DNA of 64,000 nt from Hellea sp. (GTDB lineage: Bacteria > Pseudomonadota > Alphaproteobacteria > Caulobacterales > Maricaulaceae), in assembly GCA_020631215.1 (NCBI GenBank), contig JAHDHS010000002.1, positions 1 through 64,000 on the forward strand, given 5' to 3'. The notes beneath the pieces were generated by a model. It did not search any database and was not told the DNA's origin. It saw nothing but the letters and a program-made list of their open reading frames with translations. Position numbers and translations under genes: made by a program. Positions 46,748 to 55,376 of the stretch are shown piece after piece. Within the stretch, counting starts at the first letter, position 1, and every line of letters starts with the position of its first letter.

Positions 46748-47551
46748 ATGCCTGAGACGCGCGAATTACTATCGATAGAACGGGTTGATCCGGGCATTTT
46801 ACGGCTTACGCTCAATGATATCGGACGCCGCAATGCGTTATCCGAAGCGATGCTGACACAAATTCACAGCGCTATCACAGAGGCAGCCGATAATACCGAT
46901 ATACGCGTTATTATCATTGCAGCGAATGGTCCGGCTTTCTCCGCTGGGCATGATTTGAAGGAACTGTCGCGCGCTCGTGAGAACGCAGATGGCGGGCGGG
47001 CCTATTTTGCGCTCATTATGGGAAAATGCTCACAGCTCATGCAGGCTATGGTCAATTGTCCAAAACCAGTGATCGCCGAAGTTGATGGTGTAGCCACAGC
47101 CGCCGGATGCCAATTGGTGGCCAGCTGCGATTTGGCAATCGCGTCTACTGAGGCGCAATTCAGCACTCCGGGCGTAAATATCGGTTTGTTTTGTTCGACA
47201 CCCATGGTGGCGCTTTCCAGAAATGTTGCACGCAAACACGCCATGGAGATGTTGTTAACTGGCGATATGATGTCCGCTGAGCATGCTGCTGAAATCGGCC
47301 TGATAAACCGGGCTGTCCCTTTAAAAGATCTGACTGAGACCGCCACGAACTTGGCTCAGAAAATTGCAAGCAAATCTTCCATGACCCTCTCGACAGGTAA
47401 GCGCGCTTTTTACAGCCAAGCCGAGATGTCACTCGCGCAAGCCTATGATTACACGGCCCAAGTGATGGTAGAAAATATGTTAGCCCATGACGCGAAGGAG
47501 GGTATTGGCGCCTTTATCGAAAAGCGGCAGCCTGTTTGGAAAGATGAGTAA
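46748..47551 (+). CDS. Enoyl-CoA hydratase/isomerase family protein
   Basis: 267 aa crotonase fold. First oxyanion segment FSAGHDLKELSR (about 64-75), second ATAAGCQLVASCDLAIAS (about 117-134). At the catalytic Glu positions of classic hydratases I see GVNIGLFCSTPM, so one Glu is not obvious, as in ECHDC3-like members. It is the last gene of the five-gene metY-linked operon, 12 bases after the ligase. It ends nine bases before the opposing HD gene. Confidence 0.85.
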   Translation: MPETRELLSIERVDPGILRLTLNDIGRRNALSEAMLTQIHSAITEAADNTDIRVIIIAANGPAFSAGHDLKELSRARENADGGRAYFALIMGKCSQLMQAMVNCPKPVIAEVDGVATAAGCQLVASCDLAIASTEAQFSTPGVNIGLFCSTPMVALSRNVARKHAMEMLLTGDMMSAEHAAEIGLINRAVPLKDLTETATNLAQKIASKSSMTLSTGKRAFYSQAEMSLAQAYDYTAQVMVENMLAHDAKEGIGAFIEKRQPVWKDE

Positions 47552-47560
47552 AGCTAAGGT

Positions 47561-48145
47561 TTAGGTTCGTTTACCAGGCGGATGAATGACAGCTTCATCC
47601 CAAGCCGGGCGGCGGAAAACCTCCTCTAGGACAGGCCTGAAATGCTCAAGCGGGAGTGTATCATAATCTGGATCAAAGCTGGTTTGATCCCAATCTCGGC
47701 AAAACTTCTCGGCCACATCAAAATGAGGGCTGTCTTTGTATTTTTGCCGTTCTTCCGGATTCAAGCCAATCTTATCGGCATAGTATTTATATTGGAAAAT
47801 CCCGTGATGTTGCACCGTCCATGAACATTCCTCGCGCACATAGGGCTTGATGATGGCTGCGGCAAGGCTGTCATGATTGTAAGGCGCGAGGTCGTCGCCG
47901 AGGTCATGAATTAAGGCGGCAACAATCCAGTCCGCATCGGCGCCGTCCCTTTCTGCGCGGGTCGCGGTTTGCAGGCTGTGTTCAAGCCGGTCAATTTTAT
48001 ACCCGGCCAATGAATCGCGCAGCCCTTCCAATCGCGCCATAATGCGGTTGGGTAGATCATGGGCAAACTCACGCTCATGCTTGTCTAAAAAGGCATAATC
48101 TTCGGCCGTGCCATCTTCCATGCGGGTAAAGGAGACTGTTTTCAT
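47561..48145 (-). CDS. HD-domain protein resembling PhnZ/TmpB-type di-iron oxygenases
   Basis: 194 aa. His56, then His80-Asp81 (in ALIHDLGDDLAP) with the same 24-residue spacing as His34/His58-Asp59 in PhnZ; further candidates His91 (YNHDSL), His113/His114 (VQHHGIFQ) and Asp151 (FCRDWDQTSFDP). The number and order of these residues fit a di-iron site rather than a plain phosphohydrolase. It starts exactly where the BBOX-like gene stops, so the pair are co-translated. The TmpA/TmpB pair, which hydroxylates and then cleaves 2-trimethylaminoethylphosphonate to glycine betaine, has this make-up. The alternative is a general HD hydrolase. Substrate assignment is inference. Confidence 0.7.
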   Translation of the reverse strand: MKTVSFTRMEDGTAEDYAFLDKHEREFAHDLPNRIMARLEGLRDSLAGYKIDRLEHSLQTATRAERDGADADWIVAALIHDLGDDLAPYNHDSLAAAIIKPYVREECSWTVQHHGIFQYKYYADKIGLNPEERQKYKDSPHFDVAEKFCRDWDQTSFDPDYDTLPLEHFRPVLEEVFRRPAWDEAVIHPPGKRT

Positions 48146-49294
48146 TTACTCTTCCCGAATGACCCAAGTGGTTTGACCATCCCGCGCGAGCAGGCGGTAA
48201 AGACAATCCGGTCCGTCGTGATCAATATAGCAGCCCTGTAAATGCCTATGTCCTTGCTTCCCGTTAAAGGCTGTGCGGCCATGAAGCAGACGATAATTAT
48301 CCATCATCAGTAATGTACCGGCCCGAAATGGGAAGTTGATTTGAAATTCTGTAGAGCTCGCCATTTGATGCAAACGCCGCCGCCCTGAATAGAAGAGTGC
48401 CAATGTCTCGGGGTCCAGAGCGGGTACATAATCAACCCGCGAACTTAGCCGTATATGACGGATCAGGCCTGTATGGTCCCGTTCAATAAGCGGACCGTAA
48501 TGCTCTAATATGGCTGAGGGACCTTCATAGCGAAATCTGACAATCACTTCTTCCAAGACCTGTGCTTCATTGGGCGCATCTCTGTGCAGTTGTTCGGCTA
48601 TGGCCATACCGTCGACAAGTGTAGACAATCCACCCGCCACTTCATTTCTCAGGCAATGTAAGAATTGTATGCCGGGCACAGGGTCACGGTAAGGATTGTC
48701 AGTATGGGATGCTAAAGCGGCATCCGTATAAGCTATGTCAGTTGGGTCTGGTTTGGTTTCAACGTTGAATAACTCCCCAAAATTTGTTTCTCGAAGGTAG
48801 CCGAAACGTCTCGCCAGCATTTTTAATGCATCTTTGTGGGTCGGCGTGTTTTGCATCACGCAATAGCCATTCTTGAAGTAACTGTTTAGAAGTGCCTTCA
48901 TGGCTTGTGGGTCATCCAAAGTCTCCCAATCAAACTCTTGTTTTTCGTTTGTCCGGGTCGTCCAGCTTTTGGGTAGAGGGGGGCTTTCTGGGTTTTTTTG
49001 CCAGCCCAATTCCTTTTTGACATCCCCCAAGATGATCTGTGACTCATGGCCATCACTAAAGATCAGATTGACGGCATCCAATCCAGACGCATTAATTTTG
49101 GTCACACGTAAATCATCTGGAAAATCGGAGTGCTCATAAAGTCTCTGATGGCTGATAGGATCAAAGTCATTAGGGCCATTCGCGCGTTCTCGAAGCCATA
49201 GGGGATGCAATTTTATTGATTTGTCCGGCTTGTCAAATAGACAAATGCCGCCGGTTTCATGGTCAATCTCTATGTTATTTTGCAGAGTGGCCAT
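48146..49294 (-). CDS. Gamma-butyrobetaine-hydroxylase-like 2-oxoglutarate dioxygenase (BBOX/TmpA type)
   Basis: 382 aa. The N-terminal domain (about 5-95) follows the GBBH-like N pattern (LHPLWLRERA) but lacks the Cys cluster that binds zinc in human BBOX. The TauD/TfdA catalytic domain has His197-x-Asp199 (SHTDNPY) and His338 (DNYRLLHGRTAF) as iron ligands and Arg350 near the end for 2-oxoglutarate. Members hydroxylate trimethylammonium compounds: gamma-butyrobetaine, trimethyllysine or trimethylaminoethylphosphonate. Directly coupled to the HD gene, in a cluster with a BCCT transporter and an MttB-like methyltransferase, which supports a quaternary amine substrate. Confidence 0.83.
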   Translation of the reverse strand: MATLQNNIEIDHETGGICLFDKPDKSIKLHPLWLRERANGPNDFDPISHQRLYEHSDFPDDLRVTKINASGLDAVNLIFSDGHESQIILGDVKKELGWQKNPESPPLPKSWTTRTNEKQEFDWETLDDPQAMKALLNSYFKNGYCVMQNTPTHKDALKMLARRFGYLRETNFGELFNVETKPDPTDIAYTDAALASHTDNPYRDPVPGIQFLHCLRNEVAGGLSTLVDGMAIAEQLHRDAPNEAQVLEEVIVRFRYEGPSAILEHYGPLIERDHTGLIRHIRLSSRVDYVPALDPETLALFYSGRRRLHQMASSTEFQINFPFRAGTLLMMDNYRLLHGRTAFNGKQGHRHLQGCYIDHDGPDCLYRLLARDGQTTWVIREE

Positions 49295-49408
49295 ATGCTT
49301 GCTCCATCAATCGGTCGGGTCAAACATTGCAAATTATCCTCGTTCTGCAAGTCTAAAACGCCTCAATAAGAAAAATGGAGAATTTGCAGAAGCAAGTGTA
49401 ATGACGCT

Positions 49409-51469
49409 TCAAATATCTTTCATTAAGCGCAGAGCGTCATAGATAGCGGCATGCGTATTGCGCGCTGAGACAGCGTCGCCGATACGAAAGAGTTGAAATA
49501 GCCCGTCAGGGTTCTTTTGGATAGCTTGCGGTTTACCGAATATGAGCGCGTCATAATCCACTTCACCAAGATTGATGGAATGGGGTTTTAAATCGAAATA
49601 TAAGTCTTCCATCGGGATGATGCCTTTATTGACAATAATCTGGTCGTAATTTTTCTCATATCGATGATTGGAATAATCAGTGCCAATGCTGGCTTTAAGA
49701 TGATTGCCGTCGCGGCTGACATTTATCAGGCGTCGCGTAACGGTAAAGGTGACGTGTTTATCCTGTAATGCCCGCATATAAGGCACAAGGTTCATGCCCA
49801 TCGTATCGGGCGCAAAACTACGGTCAGGCGTCAGGATTTCAAACCTTGCCCCGGTCATTGCCATCATCTCGGCGGCTTGCAGCGCCGTGTGGTCGCCGAC
49901 TTCGTCATATAGCAGGACATTTTCGCCCGGTTTTTGATCGCCGGATAGAATATCCCATGCGGATATAACCAGCTCTTCGCCATTTTCAATGATGCTGGTA
50001 TCAGGCAATCCGCCCGTGGCCACGATCACGATATCGGGCTGCTCAGCTATGACATCTTCGGCTTCGGCCCAGCTATTATACCGAAATTCGACATCCCGGC
50101 ATTGCGCCAGCCGCCAATCGACGATTCCGATCATATCACGGCGGCGTGGTGACTGTGTGGTTAGGCGAATTTGTCCACCCGCATCGGGCGCGGCTTCGAA
50201 AACGATAACTTTATGACCGCGTTTAGACGCAATCCTTGCTGCTTCTAAGCCCGCCGGTCCGGCGCCTATGATGACGATTTTCTTTTGGTCATCCCCAGGT
50301 GCGATATTATGAGGCATGGTAAGCTCGCGCCCGGTCGCAGGGTTATGAATGCAGAGCGCCTCACCGCCCTGATAAATACGGTCAAGACAATAGGTGGCTC
50401 CAACGCAGGGACGGATATCCTCTTCGCGGCCCTCGATGATTTTGCGGACAATATGTGGATCGGCGATATGGGCGCGCGTCATCCCAACCATATCCAGCAG
50501 ACCTTCTGACACGGCGTGGCGCGCCGTGGCGACATCAGAAATCTTAGCTGCGTGGAAAGTTGGCAAGCCAATCTTGGCGCGCAGCTCTCCGGCGAAATCC
50601 AGATGCGGAGCGGAGCGCATGCCCTGCACAGGGATAACATCGGTTAAAGCGGCATCGGTGTGGATGCGCCCGCGAATAATGTTAAGAAAATCAATCTGTC
50701 CGCTCTCTTTCATCATGCGCGCGAGCGCGAGTCCATCTTCCCGGGTCAGGCCGCCTTTTTGAACCTCATCCGCAACCATTCGCGTGCCAACAATAAAGTC
50801 GGGTCCGACGCGATTACGAATCGCGGCTAGTAACTCAAAGAAAAATCTCGCCCGGTTTTCAAGACTGCCGCCATATTCATTCTCCAGTGTATTGGTCAAT
50901 GGTGACCAAAATTGGTCAATCAAATGCCCATAGGCTTCGATTTCGATACCGTCCATGCCCGCCGCTTTCATGCGTTCGGCAGCGTCGGCGAAATCATTAA
51001 TTATGCGCGCAATGTCCCAATCTTCAATTTGCTTGGATGCGTAGAGATGCGCCGGTTCGCGCTCATGCGTCGGGGCGAGGGAGGGCAGCCAATCGCCCTT
51101 ATCCCAACCTGTGCGGCGGCCCAGATGGGTCAGCTGGATCATCACGGCGCAGTCATGCTCATGGATTTCATCGGTCAGCCGTTTCAGCCAGGGGACGACT
51201 TCATCTTTATAGGCGAGAATATTGTTAAAAGCGGGCGGGCTATCTTTTGACACAGCGGCGGAGCCAGCCGTCATAGTCAAAGCAATACCTGCTCTGGCCC
51301 GCTCGACTTGATAGGCGCGGTAGCGGTCTTTGGGCAGGCCGTCCTCGGGATAGGCGGGTTCATGCGCAGTGATCATGATGCGGTTTTTTAAGGTGAGATG
51401 CTTAAGCTTATATGGCTGCAAAAGCGGGTCTTTGGCGTGCGATATGTCGAGCGGCTTACTCAATACCAA
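49409..51469 (-). CDS. TMADH/FadH-type FMN-FAD-iron-sulfur oxidoreductase
   Basis: 686 aa. An Old-Yellow-Enzyme TIM barrel (about 15-375, FMN) with IQLTHLGRRT and EIEAYGHLIDQFWSPLTN; an FAD/NAD-binding part with VIIGAGPAGLEAARIA near residue 395; C-terminal domain to 686. The 4Fe-4S Cys region reads Cys355-x5-Cys361-x11-Cys373, so one of the four family Cys (the second, normally C-x2-C-x3-C) is missing and one residue is deleted. Relatives are trimethylamine dehydrogenase, dienoyl-CoA reductase and N-methyl-amino-acid demethylases. The start overlaps the MttB-like stop by ten bases. An N-demethylating role fits the context. Confidence 0.85.
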   Translation of the reverse strand: MVLSKPLDISHAKDPLLQPYKLKHLTLKNRIMITAHEPAYPEDGLPKDRYRAYQVERARAGIALTMTAGSAAVSKDSPPAFNNILAYKDEVVPWLKRLTDEIHEHDCAVMIQLTHLGRRTGWDKGDWLPSLAPTHEREPAHLYASKQIEDWDIARIINDFADAAERMKAAGMDGIEIEAYGHLIDQFWSPLTNTLENEYGGSLENRARFFFELLAAIRNRVGPDFIVGTRMVADEVQKGGLTREDGLALARMMKESGQIDFLNIIRGRIHTDAALTDVIPVQGMRSAPHLDFAGELRAKIGLPTFHAAKISDVATARHAVSEGLLDMVGMTRAHIADPHIVRKIIEGREEDIRPCVGATYCLDRIYQGGEALCIHNPATGRELTMPHNIAPGDDQKKIVIIGAGPAGLEAARIASKRGHKVIVFEAAPDAGGQIRLTTQSPRRRDMIGIVDWRLAQCRDVEFRYNSWAEAEDVIAEQPDIVIVATGGLPDTSIIENGEELVISAWDILSGDQKPGENVLLYDEVGDHTALQAAEMMAMTGARFEILTPDRSFAPDTMGMNLVPYMRALQDKHVTFTVTRRLINVSRDGNHLKASIGTDYSNHRYEKNYDQIIVNKGIIPMEDLYFDLKPHSINLGEVDYDALIFGKPQAIQKNPDGLFQLFRIGDAVSARNTHAAIYDALRLMKDI

Positions 51470-52983
51470 CGATCCTCAATCTCGCTTTTACGCCGCGCTA
51501 TATAATCCAAAAGGGCCCCGTCTGTGTCATCATCCAGTGGCGGCGGTTCATAAGCCTCCAGCATTTGATTCCAGCGTTCAAAGGCGCGGCGTTCCGTATC
51601 CCGTGAGCCTTTTTCTTCCCATTGCTCAAAGCTTTCTGAGTCGCTCATGACCGCATCATAATAAGCGGTTTCATAATTGGTCATTGTGTGGGCAGAGCCA
51701 AGGAAATGACCGCCGGGCGGCACATCATCATAGGCCGTCTTGCCGAGATTATTATCGTCAATGGGCATGCCGCCGAGCATAACTTGATAAGCTCCAAGCC
51801 GGTCTGCGTCGATGATCAGTTTTTCATAACCCGTGCAAAGCCCGCCTTCGAGCCACCCCGCCGCATGCAAAACGAAATTGGCTCCCCCCATCACGGTGGA
51901 CAGCATACTATCCGCGCTTTCCGCCGCCGCTTGTGCGTCCGCGATCTTAGAGGCAGTCAAAGATCCGCCGCATCGTAGCGGGACGCCGAGCCGCCTTGCA
52001 AGTTGCCCGATAATCAAATTCGACATCACAGGTTCGGGCGTTCCAAAAGTAGGCGCGCCGGATTTCAGGCTCATGGAAGAGAGGAAGTTACCCAGTATGA
52101 AGGGGGCACCGGGCCGGACGAGTTGTGTGAAAGCGCAGCACATCATGGCTTCAGCGAAAGCTTGGGCGATAGAGGCCGCTGTCGTGACGGGGCCCATAGC
52201 GCCGCCTAAAATGAAGGGCGCAACGATCATGCCCTGATTGGCGGCGGAATAAACACGAATGGATTCGGTAACCACTCTGTCGACCACCAAAGGAGAGTTC
52301 GTGTTCACATTGCCCATGATCACACAGTTCTTTTCCATGAAGTCTGCGCCGTGGAGAATCCGTGCCATATCCACGCTGTCCTGCGCGCGGGACATTTCAG
52401 TGATCGCACCCAAATGTGGCTTGTCCGACCATTTCATATGCGCATAGACCATATCGAAATGGCGCTTGCTGACGGGGATATCGCAAGGCTCACAGGTCAC
52501 AAAACCGCTATGATGCAGGCTGGGCAGCATATAGCTTAGCTGAACCAATTTTTTGAAATCCTCGATGGTGCCGTAACGCCGGCCCTTTTCCAGATCGCGC
52601 ACAAAGGGCGGGCCATAAACAGGGGCAAAGACTTGGCTGGTACCGCCGATTTCTACATTGCGAGCCGGGTTACGGGAATGCTGTGTGAACTTTTGCGGGG
52701 CTGTCTGGCATAATTCCCGTATCATGCCCTTTGGGGCCCGCACGCGTGTGCCATCAACATCTGCCCCGGCGGATTTCCAAATTTCGAGAGCTTTGGGGTC
52801 TTCGCGAAACTCCAGACCAATCTCTTCTATGATCCAGTCGGCCTGATCTTCCAGTTTGACGAGGTTTTCTTCGTTTAAGAATTCATAGAAGGGAATTTGA
52901 CGGGTGATATAGGCGGGCGAGGCGATAGGAGCGGCGTAAGTTCCGCTTCGGCTGCGGCTGGCACGTTTGGTCCGTCTCGCCAT
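51460..52983 (-). CDS. MttB-family (trimethylamine methyltransferase-like) protein, non-pyrrolysine
   Basis: 507 aa TIM-barrel methyltransferase family protein; the frame contains no internal TAG, so it is a non-pyrrolysine member like the glycine-betaine enzyme MtgB. Recognisable stretches are FREDPKALEIWKSAGADV near the start, then APVYGPPFVRDLEKG, GNVNTNSPLVVDRV, and GGANFVLHAAGWLEGGL in the C-terminal half. Members remove a methyl group from a quaternary amine and pass it to a corrinoid protein. I see no corrinoid protein gene in the window, so a partner elsewhere or a different acceptor is needed. The first 15 residues are Arg/Ser-rich. Coupled by overlap to the flavoprotein gene. Confidence 0.88.
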   Translation of the reverse strand: MARRTKRASRSRSGTYAAPIASPAYITRQIPFYEFLNEENLVKLEDQADWIIEEIGLEFREDPKALEIWKSAGADVDGTRVRAPKGMIRELCQTAPQKFTQHSRNPARNVEIGGTSQVFAPVYGPPFVRDLEKGRRYGTIEDFKKLVQLSYMLPSLHHSGFVTCEPCDIPVSKRHFDMVYAHMKWSDKPHLGAITEMSRAQDSVDMARILHGADFMEKNCVIMGNVNTNSPLVVDRVVTESIRVYSAANQGMIVAPFILGGAMGPVTTAASIAQAFAEAMMCCAFTQLVRPGAPFILGNFLSSMSLKSGAPTFGTPEPVMSNLIIGQLARRLGVPLRCGGSLTASKIADAQAAAESADSMLSTVMGGANFVLHAAGWLEGGLCTGYEKLIIDADRLGAYQVMLGGMPIDDNNLGKTAYDDVPPGGHFLGSAHTMTNYETAYYDAVMSDSESFEQWEEKGSRDTERRAFERWNQMLEAYEPPPLDDDTDGALLDYIARRKSEIEDRWY

Positions 52984-53055
52984 AAACTCTCCCTGAATTT
53001 TCCATAATCATTCCGCCGAGATTGGGTCAATTGGCATTTGAGACATAAGAAAACT

Positions 53056-53793
53056 TTATTGCGCCGTATAACCCCCATCGACCGACAAGACCGTGCCCGT
53101 GATATGCCGTTCCCGCGCGAGGAAGAGGATGGCGCGGGCGATTTCCTGAGGCTCAGCCACCGCGCGGATAGGTATGCTATCCAAATTGCGCTCAATCGCC
53201 GTTTCCGCCATCGCCTTATCGTCATGCTTTGAGAATAACATGGGCGAATTAATAGCGCCCGGCGCGACGGCGTTGACGGTGATATTTCGCGGGGCCAGTT
53301 CCAGCGCCATGGTACGGGTCAGCTGATCCACTGCACCTTTGGACGCGCAATAAGCCGCAAGCCCTGCGGCGCCCACCTGTCCGCATGTAGATGAGACATT
53401 GACAATCGCGCCGCCGTCGATGTCCTGCTGCGCAAAGGCACGGGACGCGTTGAAAACTCCGGTCACATTTGTATCCATAACAGATGCCCACTCGGCATCG
53501 GATGTCTCCATAGCGGTTTTGCGCAAAATCGTGCCCGCATTATTGATCAGGATGTTTACGGTCTGGCTGAAGATGGCATTGACGGCTTTAGAATTCGTCA
53601 CATCACAAACGGCATATTGACAATCGTTGGAAATGTCTTGGCAAGCGGTCATTAACTTGGCCTCAGTGCGCCCGGTTATGATGACTTTCGCGCCCTCCGA
53701 AGCAAATAATTTGGCACATTCCAAACCCACACCGGAACCGCCGCCAGTGATTAAAACGGTCTTGTTTTCTAACGTTCTTGGACTGCCTGCCAT
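53056..53793 (-). CDS. Short-chain dehydrogenase/reductase
   Basis: 245 aa classical SDR. NAD(P) motif TGGGSGVG (about 16-23), NNAG (about 85-88), catalytic Ser in IVNVSSTCG and YxxxK in YCASKGAV (about 148-155). The C-terminal LSVDGGYTA is typical. It oxidises an alcohol or reduces a ketone; substrate unknown. One base separates it from the preceding SDR gene, which suggests successive steps of one pathway. Confidence 0.88.
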   Translation of the reverse strand: MAGSPRTLENKTVLITGGGSGVGLECAKLFASEGAKVIITGRTEAKLMTACQDISNDCQYAVCDVTNSKAVNAIFSQTVNILINNAGTILRKTAMETSDAEWASVMDTNVTGVFNASRAFAQQDIDGGAIVNVSSTCGQVGAAGLAAYCASKGAVDQLTRTMALELAPRNITVNAVAPGAINSPMLFSKHDDKAMAETAIERNLDSIPIRAVAEPQEIARAILFLARERHITGTVLSVDGGYTAQ

Positions 53794-53794
53794 A

Positions 53795-54538
53795 TCATAA
53801 ACTCGGTGTGGGTAGTTTGGTCATGCGTCCGCCAGCAACGACAATTTCTTGTCCCGTGATGAAACCTGCTTTTTCGCTGGCCAAATAGACGGCGGTATTT
53901 GCGATATCTTCGGGCAGACCGAGGCGGCCGACGGGATGCAGAGCTTTAATCTCAGCGTCAACTTTAGCGCGGTCAGGATATTGGTCCAAAAAGGCCTCGT
54001 TAAATGGCGTATTAATCCAGCCCGGCGCAATCGCATTACAGCGAATGCCGTGAGGCCCATATTCCAGTGCCGTATTATGTGTGAAGCTGGCAACCGCGCC
54101 TTTGGACGCGCCGTAAACAGAATGGTTGGGGTTCGCGCCCTGCCCTTCAATAGAGCTGATATTGACGATAGCTGGATTTTGCGAAACACCATTGGTCATC
54201 AGGGGAAACGCATATTTGGTCATTAAAAATACGCTGCGCACATTGACAGTCATGACTTTGTCCCAGTCATCAACGCTCATATCAGTGATGGGGGTTTCGA
54301 TGCAGATACCCGCATTATTGACCAAAACATCCAGCCTGCCGAAATCCTTTTCTACCATCGCGTAGAGAGATTGCACGCTGTCTTCATCCGCGACATTGGT
54401 TTTGTGAAATGAAAAAGAGCTATCATTTGGCGGATTGAGATCTGCGATAATCACGCGTGCGCCTTCGGCCTGAAATCCTCGGGCAATAGCAAGCCCGATA
54501 TTCTGAGATCCGCCTGTGACGATGACGACCCTAGTCAC
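53795..54538 (-). CDS. Short-chain dehydrogenase/reductase
   Basis: 247 aa from GTG 54538. The longer frame to 54571 would start inside the upstream gene; GTG gives VTRVVIVTGGSQNIG, the normal SDR opening, with an eight-base overlap with the FAH gene. TGGSQNIG cofactor loop, NNAG, catalytic Ser in IVNISSIEGQ, YGASKGAV (YxxxK), and INTPF after the PG motif. Probably NAD-linked oxidation of a hydroxyl group. Tightly packed in the eleven-gene array. Confidence 0.87.
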   Translation of the reverse strand: MTRVVIVTGGSQNIGLAIARGFQAEGARVIIADLNPPNDSSFSFHKTNVADEDSVQSLYAMVEKDFGRLDVLVNNAGICIETPITDMSVDDWDKVMTVNVRSVFLMTKYAFPLMTNGVSQNPAIVNISSIEGQGANPNHSVYGASKGAVASFTHNTALEYGPHGIRCNAIAPGWINTPFNEAFLDQYPDRAKVDAEIKALHPVGRLGLPEDIANTAVYLASEKAGFITGQEIVVAGGRMTKLPTPSL

Positions 54539-55376
54539 GATAGGTGACCACTTTATTTCGCAGGGCTCCAAGGCTTTCGATTTTCGGCTCCATCACATCT
54601 CCGGGTTTTAGGTAAAGCTGTGGTTTCATGCCATAGCCAACGCCGGGCGGCGTGCCAGTAAACATAAGATCGCCGGCCTCCCAGCGCACATAATTTGAGA
54701 TGTTGGAAATCAGTTCCGCGATCGAAAATACCATGTCGCCCGTATGACTGCGCTGGCGTTCTATGCCATTAATCGTGATTGAAATATCGAGTGCATTCGG
54801 GTTGGGAACATCTTCTTTGGTCACCAGCCAAGGCCCGAAAGGTTTCATCGTGTCAGCGCTTTTGCCCTTAGTCCATTGCGTGCCGCGTTCCAGCTGAAAC
54901 TGCCGCTCAGACACATCATTGCCCACGCAATAACCGGCAACGTGGTCCATGGCGTCTTCGACCGGGATATAAGCCCCGCCTTTACCCAGCACGACGACCA
55001 GTTCCGCTTCCCAATCCAGTTCGGTCCCGCCACGCGGGATCATAACATCATCAAAAGGCCCGTTTATGGCTGTGCGCGATGTCAGCATGAACATGGGCTC
55101 TTTGGGTGTTTCGAGGCCCGCTTCTTGCGCGTGTTTGCCATAAGTGAGGGCGCAGCCAATGATTTTGCCTACATTTCCTACGGGCGGGCCGAGGCGGATG
55201 GTATCGGATATTTCCGGGAATTTGGATATGTTATGGCCCGCCAATAAATCTGTAGCCTGTCCAATTGTTTGCCCTGTCCAATCTGGCACGACGGAGCTGA
55301 CGTCACGCCGAACGCCATCTTGATCTATAAGGCCTGCAACCTCTTTGCCTTTATCGCCAAACCTTATTAGCTTCAT
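54531..55376 (-). CDS. Fumarylacetoacetate hydrolase (FAH) family protein
   Basis: 281 aa. The C-terminal FAH fold (about 70-280) has the metal ligands in ELDWEAELVVVLG and the following GYCVGNDVSER, then FTGTPPGVGYG near the end. Family members are hydrolases, hydratases or decarboxylases of keto acids (for example 2-keto-4-pentenoate hydratase, acylpyruvase). The N-terminal 60 residues form the small extra domain found in many bacterial members. It probably splits or hydrates a diketo or keto acid produced by the two SDRs. Start overlaps the epimerase-like stop by four bases (ATGA). Confidence 0.87.
   Translation of the reverse strand: MKLIRFGDKGKEVAGLIDQDGVRRDVSSVVPDWTGQTIGQATDLLAGHNISKFPEISDTIRLGPPVGNVGKIIGCALTYGKHAQEAGLETPKEPMFMLTSRTAINGPFDDVMIPRGGTELDWEAELVVVLGKGGAYIPVEDAMDHVAGYCVGNDVSERQFQLERGTQWTKGKSADTMKPFGPWLVTKEDVPNPNALDISITINGIERQRSHTGDMVFSIAELISNISNYVRWEAGDLMFTGTPPGVGYGMKPQLYLKPGDVMEPKIESLGALRNKVVTYRD

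Noticed and set aside
51460-52983. Pyrrolysine-containing MttB
   Set aside because: No in-frame TAG occurs; the frame is uninterrupted over normal family length.
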